Shown here in pieces: positions 1 to 6,219 of a stretch of DNA of 12,492 nt. The notes under the pieces are model-generated. The model was not told the DNA's origin. It worked only from the letters and a program-made list of their open reading frames with translations, and made no database searches. Each line of letters begins with the position of its first letter. Position 1 is the first letter of the stretch. The position numbers and the translations under genes were made by a program. This DNA comes from Methanobacteriota archaeon (GTDB lineage Archaea > Halobacteriota > Methanosarcinia > Methanosarcinales > Methanoperedenaceae), in assembly GCA_018899795.1 (NCBI GenBank), contig JAHIHJ010000211.1, forward strand, positions 1 through 12,492. Reading direction: 5' to 3'.

Positions 1-304
1 CCTGGAGCGTGGCAAGCTCTTTAATGAATTCGTCAGGTACGAGGTCATGGCGCGTGCTCAATATCTGTCCGAACTTGATGAACGTGACCCCAAGTTCCTC
101 AAGTGCATGGCGCAGCCTCTCTGCCTCTGATATTGCCAGTAAATGTTCGGGTTTCAGTCTGGGTCCGAACAGCCTTTCGCGCAGCGACCGTACGGGACGC
201 AGACCGAACCTTTCCACAAGATATCCGAAACCGTGCCTTATCATCACGTCAACGATCTGGCGATATCGTTTGACATAGGCGTACTCGTTATCCAGCAGGT
301 TCAC
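1..304 (-). CDS. ABC1/UbiB-family protein kinase-like protein, N-terminal part (cut by window edge)
   Basis: Only the first 101 codons are inside the window; the gene continues past base 1. The start is a GTG at 304-302. An in-frame TAG (319-317), the stop of the upstream gene, lies only five codons above it, so no longer start exists. The protein has the N-terminal signature of the ABC1/AarF/UbiB atypical kinases: a basic leader (residues 1-55), then a stretch reading roughly [18 protein letters not shown] (residues 69-85). This contains the family's KxGQ motif (K77-Q80), which in solved members folds over the active site. Bacterial and mitochondrial relatives support ubiquinone synthesis; archaeal members are common but their substrates are unknown, and a role in membrane quinone or isoprenoid lipid handling is only inferred. 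It is spaced 12 nt after the phasin-like gene, so the two are probably co-transcribed. The catalytic residues lie outside the window. Confidence 0.85.
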   Translation of the reverse strand, partial: MNLLDNEYAYVKRYRQIVDVMIRHGFGYLVERFGLRPVRSLRERLFGPRLKPEHLLAISEAERLRHALEELGVTFIKFGQILSTRHDLVPDEFIKELATLQ

Positions 305-316
305 GGTGGGAGAGCT

Positions 317-634
317 CTATTTTTTCGAAAGCGATTCTATCGTCTTTTCCAGTTCTTCTATCTTCTTTTCAAGAGCCGAGATATCGCTTTTCATAACAAC
401 GCCGCTTTTCTTCATGACCTTCTCGACATTTTCATTTATCTTATCTTCAAGATCACTTATCTGTTTTTCCTTTTCAGATAAAACTTCTTTGACGAACTTC
501 TTCCCTTCTTCCCTGCTTATATCCCCTTTTTTTATCATATCCTGTGTGAATTCTTCAACTTTTTCCTGCGTCAGTGAAAATACCCCTACACTGAACAATC
601 CCATCTTTCTTATTATCTCAGACATTTCTGACAT
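317..634 (-). CDS. Phasin-like coiled-coil small protein
   Basis: This 105-residue protein is very rich in Lys and Glu. Residues about 50-105 form a near-continuous heptad pattern (ISDLEDKI, ISALEKKIEELEKTIESL), which indicates a coiled coil. The N-terminal half (FSLTQEKVEEFTQDMIKKGDI) resembles proteins annotated as phasin or polyhydroxyalkanoate-granule-associated. No membrane segment or signal peptide is visible. The start ATG (634-632) is fixed by an excellent Shine-Dalgarno, GGAGGT at 646-641, six bases upstream. It precedes the ABC1 kinase by 12 nt, a gene pairing also seen in bacteria, so it may be a scaffold or partner of that kinase; this is inference. The phasin name should not be read as evidence of polyhydroxyalkanoate storage, since no PHA synthase is present here. 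Confidence 0.8.
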   Translation of the reverse strand: MSEMSEIIRKMGLFSVGVFSLTQEKVEEFTQDMIKKGDISREEGKKFVKEVLSEKEKQISDLEDKINENVEKVMKKSGVVMKSDISALEKKIEELEKTIESLSKK

Positions 635-668
635 TCGTATACCTCCGTTTCATAAACCGTTTTAATAA

Positions 669-681
669 CATCGTAACGATG
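669..681. promoter_or_regulatory. Perfect inverted repeat in a divergent promoter region (candidate operator)
   Basis: The sequence CATCGT-A-ACGATG is a perfect 6-bp inverted repeat around one central base. It sits 35 nt upstream of the phasin-like start and about 106 nt upstream of the divergent radical SAM start. Position and symmetry suit a dimeric repressor or activator site, but no regulator is identified and one such palindrome could occur by chance. Confidence 0.3.
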
Positions 682-723
682 TATACCTGAATTCCAAGCC
701 ATTCTTGACTTCCGGGCGCAAGG

Positions 724-733
724 TTTATTATTA
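724..733 (+). promoter_or_regulatory. Candidate TATA box for the NrdG2-like radical SAM gene
   Basis: The AT-rich stretch TTTATTATTA follows a GC-rich segment. It would place transcription start near 755, giving a leader of about 30 nt that holds the Shine-Dalgarno at 777-780. It is a weak match, supported mainly by position. Confidence 0.35.
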
Positions 734-786
734 CGCCCTCTATGAAATTGGTTTATTGACTCTTAATCTTTTTGATGAGGATAAAA

Positions 787-1536
787 ATGACAATGGTTTT
801 TAGCGGCATAATGATCCCTGTATCCACGATAGACTGGTATGGCAGGTCTGTATCTGTGGTTTTCTTCAATGGCTGCAATTTTAACTGCATCTACTGCTCA
901 AATAAGAACTTCATCGATGTGACAGACCGTCTTGAACCCCTGTTCAAGAAAGGGAAAGTCGTCGATATTGAGGAGATCGAGAAGCAGATACTTGACGCAA
1001 AAACATTCATAAGCGCCGTGGTCTTCTCTGGCGGGGAGCCCACAATGCATCCCCGTGAACTGGAACGCCTGGCTGGATTCGCAAGAGAACAGGGTCTGCT
1101 TGTGGGTATAGAGACAAATGGATTTTACCCGGAGAGACTTGAGGAATTGATAAAGAAGAAACTGCTCGACAGGATATTCCTTGATATCAAAGCCCCGCCT
1201 GAAAACACGAAAAAATACAAAACGATAACAGGAGGTATCGGGGATGCCGCAGAAAAAGCCATTTTCACCCTGAACCTGAATGATGTCGATATCGAGGTCA
1301 GGACAACTGTATTTCCATCATTTGCCGCCGATGTCACGGAGATAGCAAAAAGCATTGCCGGACGAAACTGTACCTACGTCATCCAGCAGGGCATACCTGA
1401 ATATGCCCCTGATAAAAATATACGGAAGGAGAAACCTCTCACAAGGGATGAACTTGCAGCCATTGCAGGAAGCCTGACGTTCATGAAAGATGTCAGGATA
1501 AGGACGCGGGAAAAAGGAGAGGAACGTATTATTTAG
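787..1536 (+). CDS. Radical SAM protein, NrdG2-like (anaerobic ribonucleotide reductase activase-type)
   Basis: This 249-residue radical SAM enzyme has the canonical CxxxCxxC iron-sulfur motif at C30, C34 and C37 (GCNFNCIYCSN), followed by the SAM-binding GGEP motif (residues 82-85). Other pieces typical of the TIGR02495-like activase group are VSTIDWYGRSVSVVFF before the cluster, and ETNGFYP and FLDIKAP later on. Family members are usually named anaerobic ribonucleoside-triphosphate reductase activating proteins, and would generate a glycyl radical on a partner. No such partner is in the window, so the substrate is unproven. Several in-frame starts exist (TTG 772, ATG 775, 787, 793). I chose ATG 787 because TGAGG (776-780) lies six bases before it, which would fall inside the coding region if an earlier start were used. 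It is divergent from the phasin-like gene and 56 nt ahead of the EamA gene. Confidence 0.8.
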   Translation: MTMVFSGIMIPVSTIDWYGRSVSVVFFNGCNFNCIYCSNKNFIDVTDRLEPLFKKGKVVDIEEIEKQILDAKTFISAVVFSGGEPTMHPRELERLAGFAREQGLLVGIETNGFYPERLEELIKKKLLDRIFLDIKAPPENTKKYKTITGGIGDAAEKAIFTLNLNDVDIEVRTTVFPSFAADVTEIAKSIAGRNCTYVIQQGIPEYAPDKNIRKEKPLTRDELAAIAGSLTFMKDVRIRTREKGEERII

Positions 1537-1592
1537 GGTATTATCCGAAGCTTCACGAAAGTTATTTCACTGCATAAAATCTTCAGGGAGCG

Positions 1593-2444
1593 ATGAAATT
1601 TATCTGGAAAGGCTACGGCGAGATCATCACAGCAGCGGCGCTGTGGGGTACAGCCGGAATACTCGTTAAAATGATAAGCGGCATGACGGCGCTGAGTATC
1701 ATTTTTTACAGGGTCACTTTAGCCTTCATGATTTTCATTGTCTTTTTTTCAATTTCAGGAAACCTTAATAAACTCAGGCTCAAAGACAAAAAGCTCTACC
1801 TGGTATTATTCAGCGTGCTCCAGATAACGACCATGCTTACCTTCTTTATTTCGATAATGGAAGCATCTGTCCCTATTGCGGTATTATTGCTTTACACAGC
1901 CCCTTTGTATGTGACCGTGTTTTCTCCGCTGCTGCTTAAAGAACGCTCAACAGGAAAAGGATGGCTGGCGCTCTGCCTGTCCATTGCAGGAGTCATACTT
2001 ATCATAGACCCGGGAAAACTCGAGTTATCATTGAAATTAACCGGGATAATCGCAGGCATGCTCTCCGGCATATCCTACGCTTTCCAGATAATGACCTCTA
2101 AGCATATCAGCAAAAGTTATTCAGGGTTCAATCAGGCGTTCTGGAGCTTCATGATAGCCATGCTGCTGCTTTTACCTTTTGCCGCTGTACCCCTGGATGT
2201 TGTTTCAGGGAACATTGGTTATCTCATTCTTCTGGCGATATTCCCTACGATACTTGCCATCTCGCTGTATTTTAATGGATTGAATAAGGTAAGGGCGGCA
2301 AGCGCGAGCATACTCGGGCTTATCGAGCCTGTTAGCGCCGTTATTTTGTCTATCCTCATACTCCATGAAAGTATCTCGATCCCGGTAATGCTGGGCGGAG
2401 CGCTTATATTGATGGGCGGGGCAATAGTTACAAGAGAGTCATGA
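1593..2444 (+). CDS. EamA/DMT-family transporter (10-TM permease)
   Basis: This 283-residue, highly hydrophobic protein has the two-fold EamA repeat of the drug/metabolite transporter superfamily. The first repeat spans about residues 8-137 and opens with ITAAALWGTAGILVK; the second spans about 148-280 with GILSGISYAFQIMTSK-like and GLIEPVSAVILSI segments. About ten transmembrane helices are expected in the cytoplasmic membrane. The family exports or imports small metabolites such as amino acids, but the substrate cannot be read from sequence. The stretch AGGGAG (1585-1590) lies only two bases before ATG 1593, which is close for a Shine-Dalgarno, but the N-terminus matches the family well. 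The stop overlaps the start of the methionine aminopeptidase by ATGA, so the two genes are translationally coupled. Confidence 0.88.
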   Translation: MKFIWKGYGEIITAAALWGTAGILVKMISGMTALSIIFYRVTLAFMIFIVFFSISGNLNKLRLKDKKLYLVLFSVLQITTMLTFFISIMEASVPIAVLLLYTAPLYVTVFSPLLLKERSTGKGWLALCLSIAGVILIIDPGKLELSLKLTGIIAGMLSGISYAFQIMTSKHISKSYSGFNQAFWSFMIAMLLLLPFAAVPLDVVSGNIGYLILLAIFPTILAISLYFNGLNKVRAASASILGLIEPVSAVILSILILHESISIPVMLGGALILMGGAIVTRES

Positions 2445-3277
2445 ACGAGTACATCCGCGAACATTACATTGAAGCAGGAAAAATTGCGGCACAGGTATTA
2501 CATGAAGCAGGATCATGCATTAAAGATGACATGTCACTGCTTGAGGTTGCACAATTCGCTGAGAACAGGATAAAAGACCTGGGAGGGAACATCGCCTTTC
2601 CCTGCAATATTTCCCTCAACGAGATAGCCTCACATTACACGCCAGACGATGATAAACCGCGCTTTAAGAAAGGGGATGTCGTCAAGATAGATGTCGGGGT
2701 ACACATTGAAGGCTATATTGCGGATACTGCAAAGACAGTGGAAATCGGAACAGAAAATCACATCGGGTTAATAAGAGCATCTAAAGACGCGCTGGATCAC
2801 GCCATTCTATCTATCAGGGACAGCGTTCAGACAAGGACAGTGGGGAAAATTATCGAAGAGACAATAACAAAACACGGATTTAATACTATAAAAGACCTGA
2901 CCGGGCACAGCCTTACGCAGTACAAACTCCATGCAGGCATAAGCATACCAAATTACGGGAGCTTCTTCAGCCAGAAAATAAAAAAAGACATGGTATTTGC
3001 AATAGAACCCTTCGCAACATACGGACATGGAGACATCAGATATGGAAAACCGCATATCTATTCTGCTGGAAAAGCCAGGACAAAAGCGCATCAAGCCATC
3101 ATGAACAGGTTCGGATCGCTCCCTTTTGCAAGGAGATGGGTTCCGGAAATGAGTATTGATGACCTGAAAGGGCTGCGGGAATATTTCGAATTGATCGAAT
3201 CCAGCGCAGCAATAGTAGCGCAATCAGAACATACCGTCATAGTTGGCGAAAACGGATGTGAAGTAATAACAAAGTAA
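2441..3277 (+). CDS. map: Type II methionine aminopeptidase
   Basis: Cytosolic dinuclear-metal peptidase that removes the initiator methionine from new proteins. The 278 residues carry all five metal ligands of the family in order: D84 (KIDVGVH), D95 (IADTA), H156 (LTGHSL), E189 (FAIEPF) and E263 (QSEHTVIV). The conserved substrate-site histidine H65 (SHYTP) and H164 (LHAGISIPN) are also present. The type II insert (about residues 192-255, with FGSLPFARRW) and the lack of an N-terminal extension are as in archaeal MetAP2; length is close to the usual 290-300. The ATG overlaps the stop of the EamA gene (ATGA). Nothing suggests that the transporter and peptidase share a pathway. The last codons contain part of a short repeat (3261-3302). 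Confidence 0.95.
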   Translation: MNEYIREHYIEAGKIAAQVLHEAGSCIKDDMSLLEVAQFAENRIKDLGGNIAFPCNISLNEIASHYTPDDDKPRFKKGDVVKIDVGVHIEGYIADTAKTVEIGTENHIGLIRASKDALDHAILSIRDSVQTRTVGKIIEETITKHGFNTIKDLTGHSLTQYKLHAGISIPNYGSFFSQKIKKDMVFAIEPFATYGHGDIRYGKPHIYSAGKARTKAHQAIMNRFGSLPFARRWVPEMSIDDLKGLREYFELIESSAAIVAQSEHTVIVGENGCEVITK

Positions 3278-3302
3278 TGACAAGTAATAAGAAGCATTAC
3301 TT
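3261..3302. repeat. Three direct and one inverted AAGTAAT heptamers at the end of map
   Basis: AAGTAAT occurs at 3261-3267, 3272-3278 and 3282-3288 (spacing 11 and 10), and its inverse ATTACTT at 3296-3302. The last two copies can form a 7-bp stem with a 7-base loop. The array spans the map stop codon (3275-3277) and lies just ahead of the next gene, which lacks a visible ribosome binding site. It may be an operator, a weak terminator or simple slippage; I cannot tell which. Confidence 0.5.
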
Positions 3303-3320
3303 ACTTAGTATCTATTTGAA

Positions 3321-3932
3321 ATGACAGCAAAAGATACCATTCTATACGAAGCGCATGGGAACCTGTACCTCAACATTACTAACAGGTGTACCGCAGAATG
3401 TGTTTTTTGCATTAAGCGTTATTCTGATGGAGTATATGGTTATAACCTGCGGCTTACGGCGGAACCTGTACTTTCCGACATTATAAAAGAGCTTTCAGAG
3501 GTTGACCTTCAAAAATACAGCGAAGTTGTTTTTACAGGTCTGGGGGAACCACTGGTGCGTCTTGATGAAGTCCTTGAGATCACAGGGTGGCTCGCTGCTC
3601 GCGGGATGCCTGTGAGGCTTGATACAATCGGTCATGCAAGGCTCCTGTACCCTGAAAGGAAAGTGGCGCAAGAACTCGCAGATGCGGGAATGAAGATCGT
3701 ATCAGTCAGCCTGAACGCCCATGATGAAGAAACCTATAACCGGTTGTGTGCTCCGAAATCAAGGAACGCTTACTCCAGAATGCTGGAATTCGCCAGGGAT
3801 GTCTCAAAGACAGGCATGGAACTGAGGTTCACAGTTGTCAACCTGCCTGCAGTGGATATTGACAGATGCAGGGAGATCGCAAAAGAATACAGCGCCGGTT
3901 TCAAGGTCCGCGGTTATAGTGGTCATGTTTAA
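3321..3932 (+). CDS. TatD-linked radical SAM protein
   Basis: This 203-residue radical SAM protein resembles the TatD-associated family (TIGR04038-like). Features are the N-terminal strand NLYLNITNRC, the CxxxCxxC cluster motif (C23, C27, C30; RCTAECVFCIKR), the following YSDGVYGYNLRL segment with an EP pair, and a GLGEP motif (residues 73-77) in place of GGEP. Length matches the short family form with no C-terminal cluster domain. The reaction is not known to me; the family name comes from frequent adjacency to TatD-type nucleases, and there is no TatD gene in this window. No Shine-Dalgarno precedes the ATG, so translation may be leaderless or coupled to map, 43 nt upstream. The next 68 nt hold the promoter of a new unit, so this gene probably ends the map unit. 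Confidence 0.82.
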   Translation: MTAKDTILYEAHGNLYLNITNRCTAECVFCIKRYSDGVYGYNLRLTAEPVLSDIIKELSEVDLQKYSEVVFTGLGEPLVRLDEVLEITGWLAARGMPVRLDTIGHARLLYPERKVAQELADAGMKIVSVSLNAHDEETYNRLCAPKSRNAYSRMLEFARDVSKTGMELRFTVVNLPAVDIDRCREIAKEYSAGFKVRGYSGHV

Positions 3933-3940
3933 AAGTTTTT

Positions 3941-3958
3941 ACCAAAAGTTATAATTAT
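3941..3958 (+). promoter_or_regulatory. Archaeal BRE/TATA promoter of the winged-helix/YkgJ unit
   Basis: A purine-rich BRE-like element (ACCAAAAG, 3941-3948) is followed directly by TTATAATTAT (3949-3958). Archaeal spacing predicts a transcription start near 3979-3984, leaving a short leader that just contains the Shine-Dalgarno at 3988-3993. It is one of the better promoter matches in the window. Confidence 0.6.
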
Positions 3959-3987
3959 TAATAGATTAATTACCCTGTTAGTTGGAC

Positions 3988-3993
3988 AGGAGG
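3988..3993 (+). promoter_or_regulatory. Shine-Dalgarno AGGAGG that fixes a CTG start
   Basis: AGGAGG ends seven bases before CTG 4001. No ATG, GTG or TTG follows in the right frame until TTG 4058, which is 64 bases after the site and too far to be served by it. The site therefore supports CTG as the initiation codon. Confidence 0.75.
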
Positions 3994-4000
3994 ATAACCT

Positions 4001-4288
4001 CTGAAGAAACTGTTATGGTATCTTATTGCAGGAACTCGCGGCGGACAGACCCGCGCATTGCTCCTCAAGAACCTTATTGATAGACCGTATAATGCAAACC
4101 AGTTAGCTGAGTCTATGAACATGGATTATAAGACCATAAGACATCACCTGGATGTTCTTATAAAAAACGGGGTTATTACGATGGAAGGCGACAAATACGG
4201 CGCCATGTATTTTTTATCCAAGGCTATGGAGGCAAATTTAGATGAATTCAATCAAATTTGGGAAAAAATTGATAAACAGAGCAAATAA
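4001..4288 (+). CDS. Winged helix-turn-helix transcriptional regulator, CTG start
   Basis: From CTG 4001 the protein has 95 residues. It opens with KKLLWYLIAGTRGGQTRA, the conserved N-terminus I recognise in archaeal ArsR-like winged-helix proteins. The DNA-binding core follows (about residues 31-61: NANQLAESMNMDYKTIRHHL then DVLIKNGVI), with recognition helix DYKTIRHHL and a short wing around MEGDKYGAMYFLS. No ligand-binding domain is present. An in-frame stop (TAA 3995-3997) lies just above the CTG, and a strong AGGAGG is seven bases before it; starting at TTG 4058 would delete 19 conserved-looking residues. It is the first gene of a unit with the small membrane protein (21 nt gap) and the YkgJ protein, and probably regulates it. 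The target is unknown. Confidence 0.82.
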   Translation: MKKLLWYLIAGTRGGQTRALLLKNLIDRPYNANQLAESMNMDYKTIRHHLDVLIKNGVITMEGDKYGAMYFLSKAMEANLDEFNQIWEKIDKQSK

Positions 4289-4295
4289 ACATAAT

Positions 4296-4302
4296 GAGGA
4301 GG
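4296..4302 (+). promoter_or_regulatory. Shine-Dalgarno GAGGAGG that fixes an ATT start
   Basis: GAGGAGG ends seven bases before ATT 4310, the same spacing as for the preceding gene. An in-frame TGA at 4295-4297 excludes any longer reading frame, and the first standard start downstream is TTG 4361. Confidence 0.7.
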
Positions 4303-4309
4303 AAATCCC

Positions 4310-4627
4310 ATTCAGATAACAGAGATAGCATACTATATCACCGCAGGAAATATCGTATTATTGCTTGTGCTCTTAGTATCCTATATTGAGATATACAGGA
4401 AGATAAAGTCAAATTTCACACTTGGTCTAATAATATTCACTATTGCTCTTCTTCTCCAGAGCGTTACCCGGGCAGTCCTGCTACTTTTGATCTTAGCAAA
4501 CGAACCAACCATGAAGGATTATCCATTTATAGTCAACCTGCTGGGATACAATCCATTATACATTATTATCCCGGACGCGCTTGAGTTCATGGCTTTAAGC
4601 GTACTGTTATACTTCACCAGGGAATGA
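4310..4627 (+). CDS. Small three-helix membrane protein, ATT start
   Basis: Read from ATT 4310 this is a 105-residue protein with three predicted membrane helices: about residues 7-29, 36-63 and 83-102, the first two separated by a basic loop (YRKIKSN). Pairs of a winged-helix gene and a small membrane protein of this kind recur in methanogen-like archaea as far as I recall, but I know no function. The ATT is preceded at seven bases by GAGGAGG and gives a complete first helix; starting at TTG 4361 would remove 17 residues and cut that helix to about a dozen. The stop TGA overlaps the next ATG (ATGA, 4624-4627), which suggests coupled translation. It might sense or anchor something for the neighbouring regulator; that is speculation. 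Confidence 0.75.
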   Translation: MQITEIAYYITAGNIVLLLVLLVSYIEIYRKIKSNFTLGLIIFTIALLLQSVTRAVLLLLILANEPTMKDYPFIVNLLGYNPLYIIIPDALEFMALSVLLYFTRE

Positions 4628-5337
4628 TCAGAAAAAGCTTGACCAGAAAAACCGCGGGAAAGGATGATATAGAGCAGGAGATAGGCGGTATAACTGCCTT
4701 TCCTGACGACAGGTTCGAGCAAATAATCAGTGAGGTTGGATTCGAATGCGACAGATGCGGTAAATGCTGTACCAGCGAGTTCAATGACCATGTGTTCCTC
4801 CTGGATAGCGATGCCGAGAGGATCATCGAAGTTGCAGGTAAAGAAGCGCTTCGACCTGCGCCGTATTATGAGTTTTGCGATAACCTGGGCAGGTTCTATG
4901 TGATGGGTTATGCCCTCAGGAACATGCCAGGCGGAGATTGTATCTTCTATACTGGGGACAGATGCGAGCATTACAGTGACCGTCCTGAGATATGCAGGAT
5001 ATACCCTTACATGCTGCACAGGGAGGAAGATGAGGGGGGGAATATTGACTGGAGACAGATAGGAGGTCTTGACCAGCACGGGCTGTACCACAGCGAGATC
5101 GACACTGAAGCAGCCAGGGAAATATTAAGAGATGTAAAAAGATACGAGATCGCCTTTTTGGGGCAGAAACTTGCGTTCATGAATAAGATGGAAGAACATT
5201 TCAGGAAGCATGGTCTCAGGCACAGCCAGCAGATGTATGACCGCAGGATAAGGGAATTCAAAAAGGGCGGGGAGATAGAAGTGTATGTGTTCTTCATGGG
5301 TGAACTTAAAAAGGAAAGACATTCGATAAATTATTAA
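4624..5337 (+). CDS. YkgJ-family cysteine-cluster protein
   Basis: This 237-residue soluble protein contains the CxxCxxCC motif of the YkgJ / Fe-S oxidoreductase-like family (C42, C45, C48, C49 in ECDRCGKCCT). Further conserved cysteines follow at C106 (GGDCIFY), C114 (DRCEHY) and C124 (RPEICRIYPY), and the CxxY/RPxxCRxYP end is typical. The cysteines are thought to bind zinc or an iron-sulfur cluster; no reaction is firmly established. The C-terminal 100 residues (about 135-237) are charged and not assigned to a domain. The ATG overlaps the preceding stop by four bases, so translation depends on the upstream membrane-protein gene. The AN1-rhomboid gene begins 21 nt later. Confidence 0.87.
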   Translation: MIRKSLTRKTAGKDDIEQEIGGITAFPDDRFEQIISEVGFECDRCGKCCTSEFNDHVFLLDSDAERIIEVAGKEALRPAPYYEFCDNLGRFYVMGYALRNMPGGDCIFYTGDRCEHYSDRPEICRIYPYMLHREEDEGGNIDWRQIGGLDQHGLYHSEIDTEAAREILRDVKRYEIAFLGQKLAFMNKMEEHFRKHGLRHSQQMYDRRIREFKKGGEIEVYVFFMGELKKERHSINY

Positions 5338-5358
5338 CCTTTAGAGATATACTCTGGC

Positions 5359-6207
5359 ATGATGTCAAAAGAATGCGATCACTGTGGTTTCCGGGACCCG
5401 ATGCCGTTTGTATGCAAATTCTGCGGAGGATCGTTCTGTTATAACCACCGTTTACCTGAATCCCACAACTGCCCCGGGCTTGTAAAGTTAAAAGAAAGGG
5501 TTCGTGAGAGCGGGAAATATTCTCTTCCAGATCACAGTATGACATTGAAGAAAGAAAGACCATCCCATCTTCGCCCGGTATCTAAAGCCCTGTCTGTTAT
5601 GAAAGCCAGTTATTCGCTGACGATACTTGCAATAGTGCTTGTATCTTTCTTTTTGGAATTTATCATTGGTTATAAATATTTTTTGTATTTTGCCCTTTTC
5701 CCTTCCGATTTCTTATATCAACCATTGAAATTTGCCCTGAATCTTGTGACTCATATGTTCCTGCACAGCGGGGGTTTCCATCTTTTGTTCAATATGCTGT
5801 TCTTATACTTCTTCGGACCCGAGCTTGAGCGAAGGATAGGGGGGAAAAGGTTCCTTACAGTATTTTTCCTTTCAGGTTTTGCGGGGGGTGCAGGTTACCT
5901 TTTATGGTCTTTTTTATCTAACCACTTTAATCCCGCAGTCGGGGCAAGCGGGGCTATATTAGGTGTATTCGCATGCCTTGCCATCCTTGCTCCTGAGATC
6001 CGCATCTATCTTTTATTCATTCCCGTACCCATGAAGCTCACCCAGGCTCTGGTATTTTTCACCCTGCTTGATATTATTTTCATAGTTGGAGGCGACCCCA
6101 TTGCGCTCAGCGCACATCTGGGCGGCGCTGCGGCAGGGCTTTTAATGGGACTATGGATGAAAAAAAAGGGACAATATGTAACGGGTCATCAGACCCCGTG
6201 GAGATAA
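5359..6207 (+). CDS. AN1 zinc finger-rhomboid intramembrane protease fusion
   Basis: This 282-residue protein has two parts. Residues 6-38 form a full AN1 zinc finger (C6, C9, C19, C22, C27, H30, H36, C38). Residues about 82-268 form a six-helix rhomboid serine protease: the catalytic serine is S197 in GASGA, the catalytic histidine H253 in SAHLGG, and the oxyanion-side H141 and N145 lie in GGFHLLFNM. It should cleave membrane-spanning substrates in the cytoplasmic membrane, while the cytosolic finger could bind ubiquitin-like or protein partners (inference). A linker rich in Lys and Arg (about 43-75) joins the parts. No Shine-Dalgarno precedes ATG 5359, but an AT-rich stretch (AAATTATTAA, 5327-5336) sits about 27 nt upstream, so a leaderless transcript is possible. 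ATG 5362 is an equal alternative start. It converges with RaSEA, 12 nt between the stops. Confidence 0.92.
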   Translation: MMSKECDHCGFRDPMPFVCKFCGGSFCYNHRLPESHNCPGLVKLKERVRESGKYSLPDHSMTLKKERPSHLRPVSKALSVMKASYSLTILAIVLVSFFLEFIIGYKYFLYFALFPSDFLYQPLKFALNLVTHMFLHSGGFHLLFNMLFLYFFGPELERRIGGKRFLTVFFLSGFAGGAGYLLWSFLSNHFNPAVGASGAILGVFACLAILAPEIRIYLLFIPVPMKLTQALVFFTLLDIIFIVGGDPIALSAHLGGAAAGLLMGLWMKKKGQYVTGHQTPWR

Positions 6208-6219
6208 ATACGGTATATT

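Noticed and set aside
6181..6199. Hairpin ACGGG...CCCGT near the rhomboid stop as a terminator
   Set aside because: It has a short stem, lies within the coding region and lacks a T-run; the gap to the convergent gene is only 12 nt.
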